A stretch of 64,000 nt of DNA from Candidatus Nitricoxidivorans perseverans (GCA_030246985.1 CP107246.1:1614282-1678281), one strand, 5' to 3'. Counted from the first letter of the stretch, positions 35,100-46,014 are shown. Program-made: numbers and translations. The notes: generated by a model not told the origin, from the sequence alone.

Positions 35100-35774
35100 T
35101 TATCGCCTATCGGTCTTTTCGGACTTCTTGACGGGCGCCTTCTTCTCGGGGGCGACGACCGGCGCCGGGGCTTCAGCCGCCTCGGCCGCCTCGTCCGCCG
35201 CCGCGCTTCCGCCGCGCACGACGATGGTCGCGACCACGGGGTCCTCGCCCTTGTGCACAACGGCGGTCACGCCGGCCGGCAATGCGAGCTGGGAGACGTG
35301 CAGCGAGACGCCGCCCGTCAGATCCTTGAGGTCGACCTCGATGAACGAGGGCAGGTCCTTCGGCAGGCACTTGACGTCGAGATCGTTCATCACGTGCTGC
35401 ACCATGCCGCCGTCGAGCTTGACGCCCGGCGCGATGTCGGCGTTGATGAAGTGCAGCGGAACCTTCTGGTGGATCTCGTGGGTCTCGTCGATGCGCTGGA
35501 AATCGACGTGCAGTATCTGCTGCTTGTAGGGATGGCGCTGCACGTCGCGCAGCAGGCATGCCTGGCTGGCGCCTTCCAGGTTCATGGTCAGCACGGAGGA
35601 ATAAAAGGCCTCCTTGCGCAGGTGCTGGAAAAGCTCATTGTGGTCCAGCTCGACGGTTTGCGGCATGCCCTCGCCGCCGTAAAGAATGCCGGGGACCCGG
35701 CCGGCGCGACGCAGGCGGCGGCTCGCACCCGTGCCCTGAGCATCGCGCTTGATGGCGTTGAATTCGATTTTCAT
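35100..35774 (-). CDS. rplY: Ribosomal protein L25 (Ctc form)
   Basis: This 224-aa two-domain L25/TL5/Ctc protein binds 5S rRNA. The N-terminal L25 domain (about 1-95, FNAIKRDAQGTGASRRLRRAGRVPGILYGG) is followed by the C-terminal Ctc domain and an Ala/Glu/Lys-rich tail (about 180-224). E. coli has only the first domain (94 aa). It is located between prs and pth as in most betaproteobacteria. Confidence 0.96.
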   Translation of the reverse strand: MKIEFNAIKRDAQGTGASRRLRRAGRVPGILYGGEGMPQTVELDHNELFQHLRKEAFYSSVLTMNLEGASQACLLRDVQRHPYKQQILHVDFQRIDETHEIHQKVPLHFINADIAPGVKLDGGMVQHVMNDLDVKCLPKDLPSFIEVDLKDLTGGVSLHVSQLALPAGVTAVVHKGEDPVVATIVVRGGSAAADEAAEAAEAPAPVVAPEKKAPVKKSEKTDRR

Positions 35775-35831
35775 GATGACATTGCTCCAGAAAGAACCTG
35801 TCCGCGACCAGACAGGCGGGTTGAGAAAGGG

Positions 35832-36782
35832 TTATTCCATGAACAGCGAGGAAACCGAGTCCTCGTTGCTGATGCGCAGCATGGTCTCGGCCATCAGTTC
35901 GCCGATGGGCACGACGCGGATACGCTCGCAGGCGCGGGCGTCGTCGCGCAGCGGGATGGTGTCGGTGACCACCAGCTCGTCGAGATCGGATTCATCGAGG
36001 CGGGCGATGGCGTTGCCCGACAGCACGGGATGGGTGCAGTAGGCGACCACGCGCTTCGCGCCGTTCTTCTTGAGCGCGGCGGCGGCCTTGCACAGCGTGC
36101 CGGCGGTGTCGACGATGTCGTCCATGATCACGCAGCTGCGGCCCTCGACGTCGCCGATGATGTGCATGACCTCGGAGACGTTGGCTTTCGGGCGGCGCTT
36201 GTCGATGATGGCGAGGTCCGCTTCCAGGCGCTTGGCGGCGGCGCGGGCGCGCAGCACGCCGCCGACGTCCGGCGACACCACCATCAGGTCGTCGTGGCTC
36301 TGCTTCCAGATATCGCCGAGCAGGATGGGCGTGGCGTAGATATTGTCGACGGGGATGTCGAAGAAGCCCTGGATCTGGTCGGCATGCAGGTCGACCGTCA
36401 GCACGCGCTGGACGCCGACGGCCTGGAGCATGTTGGCCACCACCTTGGCGGCGATCGGCACGCGCGCGGAGCGCGGCCGGCGGTCCTGCCGGGCGTAGCC
36501 GAAATAGGGAATGGCGGCGGTGACGCGGCCGGCCGAGGCGCGCTTCAGGGCGTCGGCCAGGATCACCAGTTCCATCAGGTTGTCGTTGGTCGGCGCGCAG
36601 GTCGATTGCAGGATGAAGACATCCTTGCCACGCACGTTCTCGAGCAGCTCGACGCTGGTCTCGCCGTCGGAAAAGCGCCCCACGGTGGCGCGACCCAGCG
36701 AAATGTTCAAGCGCCTGACCACATCGGCCGCCAACTTGGGATTGGCGTTGCCGGTAAAAACCATCAAGCTGTCGTAGGCCAT
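35832..36782 (-). CDS. prs: Ribose-phosphate pyrophosphokinase
   Basis: This 316-aa enzyme makes PRPP from ribose-5-phosphate and ATP for nucleotide, His and Trp synthesis. The opening [19 protein letters not shown], the flexible-loop region [15 protein letters not shown], and the PRPP-binding loop [14 protein letters not shown] are all present. I start at the ATG at 36782. Only 26 bp separate it from the upstream terminator hairpin, so it may depend on read-through. Confidence 0.97.
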   Translation of the reverse strand: MAYDSLMVFTGNANPKLAADVVRRLNISLGRATVGRFSDGETSVELLENVRGKDVFILQSTCAPTNDNLMELVILADALKRASAGRVTAAIPYFGYARQDRRPRSARVPIAAKVVANMLQAVGVQRVLTVDLHADQIQGFFDIPVDNIYATPILLGDIWKQSHDDLMVVSPDVGGVLRARAAAKRLEADLAIIDKRRPKANVSEVMHIIGDVEGRSCVIMDDIVDTAGTLCKAAAALKKNGAKRVVAYCTHPVLSGNAIARLDESDLDELVVTDTIPLRDDARACERIRVVPIGELMAETMLRISNEDSVSSLFME

Positions 36783-36808
36783 AGGCGCGCCCCGGTGAAA
36801 AAGCAAAA

Positions 36809-36833
36809 CGGGCAGACCGCTTCAATCTGCCCG
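36809..36833 (-). terminator. Terminator or attenuator between tRNA-Gln and prs
   Basis: CGGGCAGA...TCTGCCCG gives an 8-bp stem with a 9-nt loop, followed on the minus strand by TTTTGCTTTTTC. It lies 10 bp after the tRNA 3' end and 26 bp before the prs ATG. It may simply end the tRNA transcript or attenuate prs. Confidence 0.8.
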
Positions 36834-36843
36834 GAACATGTTC

Positions 36844-36920
36844 TGGCTGGGGAGGAAGGATTCGAACCTTCGCATGCTGGAATCAAAATCCAGTGCCTTA
36901 ACCAGCTTGGCGACTCCCCA
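36844..36920 (-). tRNA. tRNA-Gln (anticodon TTG)
   Basis: This 77-nt gene includes an encoded CCA end. The acceptor stem TGGGGAG/CTCCCCA is fully paired, the anticodon stem CTGGA/TCCAG encloses TTTTGAT with anticodon TTG, and the T arm contains GGTTCGAATCC. The discriminator is G, as usual for tRNA-Gln. It sits between ispE and prs, a conserved betaproteobacterial position. Confidence 0.97.
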
Positions 36921-36985
36921 AATGTTCGCCGCGGCGACAACCTGCGCGTGCGAAAAAGGACGCGCATTGTGCTGTTTTTGCGGCG

Positions 36986-37825
36986 CTATGTCAATTCCGC
37001 CAAGGGGTGCGGATCAAGGCCGCGGGCCACGAATCCGGCCATATCCGCCGGCAGTTCGCGTTGCGCCGCTCGGGCTTCGGCCTCGGTGGCGAATTCGGCG
37101 AAGCAACAGGCGCCCGAGCCGGTCATGCGCGCCGGGCCGCGCCGCCGGAGCCAGTCGAGGTGCCGGGCGATCTCCGGATAAAGCCGGCAGGCCACGGGCT
37201 CAAGGTCGTTGCGGCCCTCTCCGGGCCGCCAGCCTGCGGGGTCGATCGCCGGCGTGTCGCGGCGAAGATCGGGCGCGCGGAAGATTTCGGCGGTGGGCGC
37301 GCCGACCGGCGGCACCGTCACGAGGTACCAGGCGGGCGGCAGGACGATGTCCGTAAAGCGCTCGCCGACGCCCTCGGCGAAGCAGCTGCGGCCGTGGATG
37401 AAAACGGGCACGTCGGCGCCGAGTGAAAGCCCCAGCCGCTGGAGCGCCTCCGGAGACAGGCCGCAGCCCCAGAGGCGATTGAGCGCGATCAGGGTCGTGG
37501 CGGCGTCCGAACTGCCGCCGCCCAGCCCGCCGCCCATGGGCAGCCGCTTTTCCAGGGCGATGGCGACACCGGCCGCGACGCCGGCCGCGGAGCGCAAAGC
37601 GCGCGCCGCGCGCACGGTGAGGTCGGCGTCGAGCGGCACGCCGGGCAGCGGCGCGGCCAGCGCGATTTCGCCGTCGGCGCGCGGCGAGAAGCGCAGGCTG
37701 TCGCCGAAGTCGAGGAAGCGGAACGCGGTTTGCAGGAGGTGGTAGCCGTCCTTCCGTCGTCCGACGACATGCAGGAAGAGGTTGATCTTGGCCGGGGCGG
37801 GCCAGTCGCGCTCCCAGTCGCTCAT
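36986..37825 (-). CDS. ispE: 4-diphosphocytidyl-2-C-methylerythritol kinase
   Basis: This 279-aa GHMP kinase phosphorylates CDP-methylerythritol in the MEP isoprenoid pathway. Signature regions are PAKINLFLHV (about 11-20) and the ATP-binding loop PMGGGLGGGSSDAATTL (about 97-113), with C-terminal MTGSGACCF. The ATG at 37825 overlaps the lolB stop (ATGA). tRNA-Gln follows. Confidence 0.97.
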   Translation of the reverse strand: MSDWERDWPAPAKINLFLHVVGRRKDGYHLLQTAFRFLDFGDSLRFSPRADGEIALAAPLPGVPLDADLTVRAARALRSAAGVAAGVAIALEKRLPMGGGLGGGSSDAATTLIALNRLWGCGLSPEALQRLGLSLGADVPVFIHGRSCFAEGVGERFTDIVLPPAWYLVTVPPVGAPTAEIFRAPDLRRDTPAIDPAGWRPGEGRNDLEPVACRLYPEIARHLDWLRRRGPARMTGSGACCFAEFATEAEARAAQRELPADMAGFVARGLDPHPLAELT

Positions 37826-38343
37826 CGGACGTCGCTCCATTCGTCGATCTTCAGCCGCAGCTCGATATCCTCGCGCCTCATCTCGATCAGGATCGGCAGC
37901 GCATCGGGCAGCGCGCTCTCGCGGTCGAGGATGTCGATGCGCCAGCCGCTGTCCGGCGGCGGCCCTTCGCCCAGGCCGAGCAGCCAGCGCGGCAGGCCGG
38001 TCAGCGGCAGCGGCGCGCCGAATATCTGCGCGGAAAGCGCTTCCCAGTCCGGCGCCTCGACCCGGCGCCTGTCGGCCATCGTCAGCCGGGCGCCGGCGGC
38101 GTCGCGCGCTAGTTCGGCCACGCCCTGGCCCAGGGGAGTGGTCAGCAGGATCTCGTCGCGGGCGGCATCGTGGCGCCAGGCGATGTTGGCGTAGTGGCGG
38201 GTTTCGCCCTGACGCACGGCGAGCCGTCCCTCGAGGGCGAAAGCCGCGATGGTCTCCCGCGGAGGACGCGGCGGCGCGCCCTCCGGCGGCATCGTGGCGC
38301 AGCCGGCAAGCAGCAGGGAACAGAAAAAAGCGGGGGCTCTCAG
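37822..38343 (-). CDS. lolB: Outer-membrane lipoprotein LolB
   Basis: This 173-aa lipoprotein accepts lipoproteins from LolA and inserts them into the outer membrane. The signal peptide [M]RAPAFFCSLLLAGC ends with lipobox LAGC. The mature part has FALEGRLAVRQGETRHYANIAWRHDAARDEILLTTPLGQ, typical of LolB. No ATG, GTG or TTG occurs upstream in frame for many codons. The best start is CTG at 38343, overlapping the TPR stop (CTGA) with GGAAG 8 nt upstream. The first downstream ATG would remove the lipobox. It sits between the TPR gene and ispE, as in related genomes. Confidence 0.88.
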   Translation of the reverse strand: MRAPAFFCSLLLAGCATMPPEGAPPRPPRETIAAFALEGRLAVRQGETRHYANIAWRHDAARDEILLTTPLGQGVAELARDAAGARLTMADRRRVEAPDWEALSAQIFGAPLPLTGLPRWLLGLGEGPPPDSGWRIDILDRESALPDALPILIEMRREDIELRLKIDEWSDVR

Positions 38344-40031
38344 GGGTGGAACTTCCGGATGGTGCCCAGGAGGGTTTCGTTGGCGGCATTGGCCGGATTC
38401 GCCTTGAGCGCGTCTTCCCAGGTCTTGCGGGCCTCGTCGCGCTGCCCGGCGGCCCAGAGCACCTCGCCGAGGTGGGCGGCGATCTCCGGGTCGGCTCGCA
38501 GGGCGAGGGCGCGCCGGAGGATTTCGAGCGCCCCCGCCGTGTCGCCGCGCCGGAACAGCAACCAGCCCTTGCTGTCGAGGATGTAGGGGTCCTGAGGCGA
38601 CAGTTGCACCGCCTTCTCGATCAGCGCCTGCGCCTCGTCGAGCCGCACGTTGCGGTCGACCAATGAGTAGCCCAAAGCGTTGTAGGCGTGGGCGTGATCG
38701 GGCTTGAGCTCGATCAGGCGGCGCAGGTTGCGCTCCATCTGCTCGATCCTGCCGACCCGCTCCGCCGCCAGGGCCGTCTCGTAGAGCAGCTCCGGCTGAT
38801 CCGGCTGGGCGGCCAGGCCGCCGTCCAGCACCGCGAACACGTCGGCATGGCGGCCGGCCTCGCGCAGCAGCTGGGCTTCGCCGATCAGGAGTTGCGTCCG
38901 TTCGCGCGGATCCGCGGCGGCGGTTTCCCGCAGATGTCGGCGCGCCTCGTCCAGCTTGCCCTGGCGGACGAGGACATGGGCGATGCGCAGGCGGGCGGGC
39001 AGGTATTGCGCGCCGGGCGCAACCTCCTCGTACCACTTCAGCGCCTCGTCCCAGCGTTTGCCCTCCTCGGCGATCTGCCCCAGGTAAATACGCGCGCCGT
39101 TGATCTCCGGAGAGTTCAGCTCGATCAGGCGCATGAGGTGGGCCTCGGCCGCCTTCAGGTCGTTGAGCTGGAGAGAAAGGACGGCGACGGCGTAAATCGT
39201 ATCGACGTTGTCGGGGGCGGCGGCCAGGAGCTCGCCGAACTCGCGGCGGGCATCCGCGTAGCGGCGCTCGCCCACCAGCAGCCGTGCATACGCCAACCGA
39301 GCTTCCGACGCCTTCGGATTGGCCGACACGAAACGGCCCAGGAAATCGAGCGCATCGACGACCTTGGCCGCGAGCTGGGCTCGCATCAAGGCGGCCGGTT
39401 CCCAGTCCGGCCGCAGGGACAGCGCTTCGTCTATCTCGGCCACGGCCAGCGCCTGGTCGCCGGCGTTGTGGGCCGCTTGCGCGCGCGCAAAGCGGGCCTC
39501 GGCAATGTCGGTATAGGGAACGGTCAACTGCTCCACCAGGCGCAGGGTCGCCCGCTTGTCCGGCAGACGGGCCAACTGGCGGTTCAGGTGCATCAGCGAA
39601 GGGCCGAAACCGGCGCCGGCCTTTTCGGCGGCGAGCTGCCGCGAGAGGTGGGCCGCCAGTTCCTCGATCCTGCCCGCCGCGGCCAGCAGGGCGGTCATCA
39701 TCTGCTGCGCCAGTGCCGATTCCGGCTCAACCTCGATCCACAGGCGGGCCGACTCGATCGCGATGTCGTAGCGGCGCGCGTAAAAAGCGATCTCGGCTGC
39801 CCGGCGGGCGATGCGCGGGTCGCGCGTGTTCCTGGCCAGGTCGCGGTAAGCTTCCACCGCCAGGCCGACCTCGCCGCGCGTGCCGGCGATCTCCGCCAGC
39901 AGGAACTGGAAAAGTATCTGGGGGGTCAGCTCTTGACGTGGCAGGCGCGACGCATCGTCCTCGGCGGCGCGCGCGGCGTGGGCCGCCAGCCAGAAAGCGG
40001 CGAAAAGCGGTGCGAACAGGCGAAAATTCAT
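38340..40031 (-). CDS. Exported TPR-repeat protein
   Basis: This 563-aa protein has a signal peptide (MNFRLFAPLFAAFWLAAHAARA, cleavage near residue 22) and about ten or more tetratricopeptide-like helix pairs, for example EGKRWDEALKWYEEVAPG, HAHAYNALGYSLVDRNVRLDEA and YILDSKGWLLFRRGDTAGALEILRRAL. It probably acts as a periplasmic or outer-membrane scaffold. The gene regularly precedes lolB and ispE in betaproteobacteria, which hints at envelope assembly. The start is the ATG at 40031, just after the signal peptide begins. Confidence 0.9.
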   Translation of the reverse strand: MNFRLFAPLFAAFWLAAHAARAAEDDASRLPRQELTPQILFQFLLAEIAGTRGEVGLAVEAYRDLARNTRDPRIARRAAEIAFYARRYDIAIESARLWIEVEPESALAQQMMTALLAAAGRIEELAAHLSRQLAAEKAGAGFGPSLMHLNRQLARLPDKRATLRLVEQLTVPYTDIAEARFARAQAAHNAGDQALAVAEIDEALSLRPDWEPAALMRAQLAAKVVDALDFLGRFVSANPKASEARLAYARLLVGERRYADARREFGELLAAAPDNVDTIYAVAVLSLQLNDLKAAEAHLMRLIELNSPEINGARIYLGQIAEEGKRWDEALKWYEEVAPGAQYLPARLRIAHVLVRQGKLDEARRHLRETAAADPRERTQLLIGEAQLLREAGRHADVFAVLDGGLAAQPDQPELLYETALAAERVGRIEQMERNLRRLIELKPDHAHAYNALGYSLVDRNVRLDEAQALIEKAVQLSPQDPYILDSKGWLLFRRGDTAGALEILRRALALRADPEIAAHLGEVLWAAGQRDEARKTWEDALKANPANAANETLLGTIRKFHP

Positions 40032-40104
40032 AGAAACGCGGCGAAAAGACAGCCTTCCAATACAATGAGTCCATGTTAGCAGTTTGCAAAGCGACACGCA
40101 TGCC

Positions 40105-42045
40105 ATGAGCCTTGCCAGCCATTTCGATTCCTACCGCCTCTGGCGCGACAGCGTGTCCCGCCTGGTCGAGCGCCTGCGCGACTGGCTCGCCGCCAGCGAC
40201 CTGCTCGACGCCCAGACGGAACAGCGCCTGCGCCGCCTCTCGGCGCGTCTGTCGGAAGACCGGCTGGTGGTGGCCTTCATCGCCGAATTTTCGCGCGGCA
40301 AGTCGGAGCTGATCAACGCGCTCTTCTTCGCCGACCGGGGCGGCCGCCTGCTGCCTTCCGCGGCGGGACGCACGACCATGTGCCCGACGGAACTCTCATG
40401 GGAACGCGGCCGGCCGACGGAGATCGCCCTGCTGCCGATCGAGAGCCGGCTTGACGGCGCCAGCATCGCCGAACTGCGTCAGGCGCCGGAGGCGTGGCAG
40501 AGCTTTCCCATCGACGCCGCATCGGCGGAAACCATGGGCGAGACCTTGCGCCGCGTCGGCGAAATAAAGCGCGTGCCGGCGGAGTCCGCGCGCGCCCTCG
40601 GCTTCGCCGTCGGCGACGGCGCCGACGGCAGCCTGCGGCCGGACGAGGACAATTGCGTCGATATCCCGCGCTGGCGCCACGCGCTGATCAACTTCCCGCA
40701 CCCGCTGCTGGAGCAGGGGCTGGTGGTGCTGGACACGCCGGGCCTCAACGCCATCGGCGCAGAGCCGGAACTGACGCTTTCCCTCCTGCCCGGCGCCCAT
40801 GCGGTGCTGTTCATCCTGGCCGCCGACACCGGCGTGACCCAGTCGGATCTGGCGGTCTGGCGCGACCACGTCGGCCCCGGCCCCGGCCGCCTGGTGGTGC
40901 TCAACAAGATTGACGGCCTATGGGACGGGCTGCGCACCGATGCCGAGATCGACGGCGAAATCGCGCGCCAGGCCGGCGACTGCGCCCGCATCCTCGACCT
41001 GTCGCCGGACAGCATCTTTCCCGTTTCGGCTCAGAAGGGGCTGGTGGCGAAAATCGGCGACGATCCCGCGCTGCTGGAGAAAAGCCGCCTGCCCGCGCTG
41101 GAGCGGGCGCTGGCGGAAGGGCTGCTGCCGGCCCGGCGCGAGATCATCGCCCGAGGCACGGCCGAAGAGGCGCTCGGCCTGGCCGGCGAGGTGCGTGGTC
41201 TGCTGGAGACACGCCTGGAAGCCTTCACCCAGCAGTTCGAGGAACTCGCCGGCCTGCGCGGCAAGAACCAGAACGTGGTCCGCTATATGATGCACAAGGT
41301 GAAGGGCGAGAAGGATGCCTTCGACAAGAGCCTGCGCGAGTACTACGCCGTGCGCAGCGTCTATTCCCGGCTCACCGACGCCCTCTTCGCCCACCTGGGC
41401 ATGGAAACGCTGCGCGGCCATGCGCGCAGCGCGCGGGAGGCCATGCGGCGGGCGAGCTTCACGCCCCAGCTGCAATCAGCCATGGGCGGGCTGTTCGAGG
41501 TTGCCCGCGCCAGCCTGGCCCGGTCGGAGCAGGACGTCGCCGAGATCGCCGCCATGATGACGGCCGCGCGCGGACGCTTCGCCGAAGCGCACGGCCTGCA
41601 CATCGAGCCACCCGCGGCCTTCTCGCTGGGCGACCGCCTCCAGGAAATCGACCGGCTGGAAGACGGCTTCCGGCGGCAGTTCAACACCTTCCTGAACCTG
41701 CTGACGCGGGACAAGCGCACCCTGACGCAGCAGTTCTTCGAAACCGTCGCCTCGCAGATCCGCAAGACCTTCGAGGCCGCCAATCGGGACGTGGAGCAGT
41801 GGCTGCGGACGCTGATGGCGCCGCTGGAGGCGCAGGTGCGGGAAATCCAGCGCCAGCTCAAGCGCCGGCTGGAAAACATCCGCCGCATCCACGAAGCCGC
41901 AGACACGCTGGAAGACCGCATCGAGGAGATGGAGCACGCCCAGGCCCTCCTGGACGCGCAGATCAACGAGCTCGACAAGCTGGAAGCCTCCCTGGAGGCG
42001 ACGCTGCGCGCGCCGGAACGCCCGCAGCTTCGGGCGGCCGCCTGA
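40105..42045 (+). CDS. Dynamin-like large GTPase
   Basis: This is a 646-aa dynamin-superfamily GTPase. The P-loop is unusual, AEFSRGKSELINAL (G1 at about 60-68), followed by GRTTMCPTEL (G2), VVLDTPGLNAIG (G3, near 209) and VLNKIDGL (G4, near 266). The C-terminal 300 residues are helical, with a long coiled-coil-like end (about 560-640: QREIQRQLKRRLENIRRIHEAADTLEDRIEEMEHAQ type). Bacterial dynamins remodel or protect membranes. It stands alone, divergent from the TPR gene and convergent with the ferredoxin gene. The ATG at 40105 is preferred over a TTG seven codons upstream. Confidence 0.88.
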   Translation: MSLASHFDSYRLWRDSVSRLVERLRDWLAASDLLDAQTEQRLRRLSARLSEDRLVVAFIAEFSRGKSELINALFFADRGGRLLPSAAGRTTMCPTELSWERGRPTEIALLPIESRLDGASIAELRQAPEAWQSFPIDAASAETMGETLRRVGEIKRVPAESARALGFAVGDGADGSLRPDEDNCVDIPRWRHALINFPHPLLEQGLVVLDTPGLNAIGAEPELTLSLLPGAHAVLFILAADTGVTQSDLAVWRDHVGPGPGRLVVLNKIDGLWDGLRTDAEIDGEIARQAGDCARILDLSPDSIFPVSAQKGLVAKIGDDPALLEKSRLPALERALAEGLLPARREIIARGTAEEALGLAGEVRGLLETRLEAFTQQFEELAGLRGKNQNVVRYMMHKVKGEKDAFDKSLREYYAVRSVYSRLTDALFAHLGMETLRGHARSAREAMRRASFTPQLQSAMGGLFEVARASLARSEQDVAEIAAMMTAARGRFAEAHGLHIEPPAAFSLGDRLQEIDRLEDGFRRQFNTFLNLLTRDKRTLTQQFFETVASQIRKTFEAANRDVEQWLRTLMAPLEAQVREIQRQLKRRLENIRRIHEAADTLEDRIEEMEHAQALLDAQINELDKLEASLEATLRAPERPQLRAAA

Positions 42046-42051
42046 CCCGCC

Positions 42052-43354
<1,303 letters not shown>

Positions 43355-43358
<4 letters not shown>

Positions 43359-44653
43359 TCGGAGGCGACCACCACGGTGACGAGGCTCGAAGGCTTCACA
43401 TGCCGCGCGAAGGCCTCGCGCACGTCCTTCGCGGTCACCGCCCCGACCTTCGCCGGAAAATCGTCGAGATAGGTCAGCGGCAGGCCGTAGAAGCCGATGG
43501 CCGACAGGTAGCCGATCAGCTTGGCGTTGCTGTCGATGCGCAGGGCCTGTCCGTTGATGAGGTTCTTCTTCGCGGCGGCGAGCTCCTTTTCGGTCGGGCC
43601 GTCCTTCATGAAGCCCGCGAGCACTTCGCCCGCAACCTTGAGCGCATCGCCCGCCTGTTCCCGCTTGGTCTGGAGCCCGATCTGGAACGGCCCCTCGAAC
43701 CTGCGCGGCGCGAAGTATGAATGGACGCTGTAGGCGTAGCCGCGCTTCTCGCGCACCTCCTTCATCAGCCGCGAGACGAAGCCCCCGCCGCCCAGGGTGT
43801 AGTTGCCGACGAGCAGCGCGTAATAGTCGGGATCGGTGCGGCGGATGGCGGGCAGGCCGATGTGGATGTGGCTCTGGGCGGCCGGGTGGGCGACCTTGTG
43901 CGTGCCTTTCGAGGGCATCCGCACGGCGGGCAGGTCGCCGTCGGCCTTGCCGGCGGGCAGCGCCTCGGTGAGCTGCTGCGCGATGCGCTCGGCCTCGGCC
44001 CGCGTCACGTCGCCGATCAGTGAAACCACGGCGCGCCGGGCCGAATAGTGGTCGCGGTGGAAGGACGCCAGGTCGTCGCGGGTGATGCGGCCCACGGACT
44101 CCACCGTCGAATGCAGGCCGTAGGGATGGTCGGGATACATGGCGCGCGCGAACCGCTTGGCGGCGATGCTGTCGGGCCGCGTGTCCGCCTCCTGGATGGC
44201 GGAGATCAGGCGCGCCTTCTCGCGCGCGAGCACGGCCTCCGGAAAAGCGGGCTGCGCGAGCAGGACGCGCATCAGGTCGAGGGCCGACTCCTTTTCGGCC
44301 TTCGAGGACAGGGTGCGCAGGTTGAGCCCCGCCCGGTCGTGGTCGGTCGTGCCTGACAGACGGGCGCCGATGTCCACCAGCCGGCCGGCGATCTTCTCCT
44401 CGTCGAGGCCGCCCGCGCCCGCATCGAGCAGCCCGCGCGTCAGACCGGCCACGCCCGCCTTGTCCGCCGCATCGTAGGCGGTGCCGGCCGTGAAGTTCAC
44501 CTCCACGTCCAGGATCGGCAGGGCATGGGTCTCGACGAAATAGACGCGTGCGCCGGAAGGCGCGATCCAGTGCTCGATCTTCACTCCGGCCCATGCGCTG
44601 GCGGCGGAAAGGCAGACGAAAAGCGCGGCGAGGAGTTTCTTCATCATGACCAT
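43355..44653 (-). CDS. M16-family peptidase homologue lacking the zinc site
   Basis: This protein of about 432 aa has a signal peptide (KKLLAALFVCLSAASAWA). It has the pitrilysin fold, including the C-terminal LGGGGFVSRLMKEVREKRGYAYSVHSYF region, but lacks HxxEH: the equivalent segment reads GVAGLTRGLLDAG. It is therefore the non-catalytic partner, as in processing-peptidase-like heterodimers, and would pair with the upstream M16 protein. I use the ATG at 44653 (GAGG 8 nt upstream) over a TTG two codons earlier. It overlaps or abuts both neighbours. Confidence 0.92.
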
Positions 44654-44655
44654 GT

Positions 44656-46014
44656 TCAATGCCTCACCGAAAACGCCGGCTTCTTCGGCGCCACCTTGTC
44701 CAGCGGCTGCGGATCGAGCGTGGCCACCGTCAGCCGGTCGTCGCTGCCCTCGCCGAAATATTTCTTCGCCACGGCCTGCACCTCAGCCGCGGTAACCTCG
44801 CGCAGCTTCTCCAGCAGCCGGTCGTAATCGCGCCAGTGGAAGCCGCTGGCTTCGAAGCGGCCGATCTCCATGGCCTGCGCCATCATCGAGTCGCGCTTGT
44901 AGACCTGGCTGGCGATGATCTGCGTCTTGACGCGCGCCAGTTCCTCGGCGGTCACGCCCTCGTCCTGCACGCGCTTGATCTCGGCGCGCAGCGCGGATTC
45001 CAGCTCGGCGATCGTCCGGCCTTCCGCCGGCTGGCCATCCATCACGAAGGTCGCCTCGCCGCGCAGCGTGCCGTCGTAACCCGCCCCCGCCGACTGGGCG
45101 ACCTTGCTCCCGCGCACCAGATTCTTCGAGAATCGCGCCGCGTCGTTGCCGTCGAGCACCGCAGCCAGCACCTCCAGCGCGTAGGGATCACGATCCTGGG
45201 TCACGTCTTTCAGCCTGGGTACCTTCCAGGCCATGGCAAGGTAGGGCAGCTTGGCAGGCGCCTTGACGACGACGCGCTTGATGCCGGCCTGCTCCGGCTC
45301 GTTCTGCGGCTTGCGCTCCGGCAGGGCGTTCGCCCTCATCCGGCCGTAATGCTTCTCGGCCAGCCGGAAGACCGCCTGGTGATCCACGTCGCCCACGACG
45401 ACGACGGTTGCGTTGTTCGGCGCGTACCAGCTCCGGTACCAGTCGCGCGCATCCTTCCAGGTCATGTGCTCCAGGTCGTCCATCCAGCCGATGATCGGCC
45501 GGCGGTAGGGATGGGCCTGGAATACCGCCGAGCTGAGCGCCTCGTGCACCAGCGCCTGCGGATTGTCGTCGGTTCGCAGCCGCCGCTCCTCCATGACCAC
45601 CTTGATCTCGGAGGAAAACTCCTTCTCCGTGAGCATGAGGTTGGCCATGCGATCGGCCTCCAGCGCCATCATCTCCGGCAGGGCGACCCTGGGCACGATC
45701 TGGAAATAGGCCGTGTAGTCGAGGCTGGTGAATGCGTTGTCGCGCCCGCCCGCCTCGGCGACCCGCCGGTTGAACTCGCCCGGCTTCGTCTTCCTCGTGC
45801 CCTTGAACATCATGTGCTCGAGCACGTGGGCCACGCCGGAAGTCCCGTCCTTCTCGTCCATCGACCCGGCGCGATACCAGACCATGTGAACGGCCACCGG
45901 CGCCCGCCGGTCCTCCTTGACGATGACGCGCATGCCGTTGGAAAGCTTCGTCTCGAAGGGGTTGGCGAATGCAGCCTGGGCAAATGCCAGGAGAAGCAGG
46001 ATGCGCAGTTTCAT
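44656..46014 (-). CDS. M16-family zinc peptidase (catalytic subunit)
   Basis: This is a 452-aa periplasmic metalloprotease. A signal peptide (MKLRILLLLAFAQAAFA) is followed by the inverted zinc motif HVLEH (AHVLEHMMFKGT, about 63-67) and the distal Glu in LEADRMANLML. It would cleave peptides or misfolded proteins together with the downstream inactive paralogue. The ATG at 46014 is the operon start, 40 bp from the divergent ftsY. Confidence 0.94.
   Translation of the reverse strand: MKLRILLLLAFAQAAFANPFETKLSNGMRVIVKEDRRAPVAVHMVWYRAGSMDEKDGTSGVAHVLEHMMFKGTRKTKPGEFNRRVAEAGGRDNAFTSLDYTAYFQIVPRVALPEMMALEADRMANLMLTEKEFSSEIKVVMEERRLRTDDNPQALVHEALSSAVFQAHPYRRPIIGWMDDLEHMTWKDARDWYRSWYAPNNATVVVVGDVDHQAVFRLAEKHYGRMRANALPERKPQNEPEQAGIKRVVVKAPAKLPYLAMAWKVPRLKDVTQDRDPYALEVLAAVLDGNDAARFSKNLVRGSKVAQSAGAGYDGTLRGEATFVMDGQPAEGRTIAELESALRAEIKRVQDEGVTAEELARVKTQIIASQVYKRDSMMAQAMEIGRFEASGFHWRDYDRLLEKLREVTAAEVQAVAKKYFGEGSDDRLTVATLDPQPLDKVAPKKPAFSVRH

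Noticed and set aside
35797-35816. Hairpin CCTGTC...GACAGG between prs and rplY as a terminator
   Set aside because: The stem is only 6 bp and the following tract (TTCTTTCTGG) is weak; it is more likely incidental within an operon.
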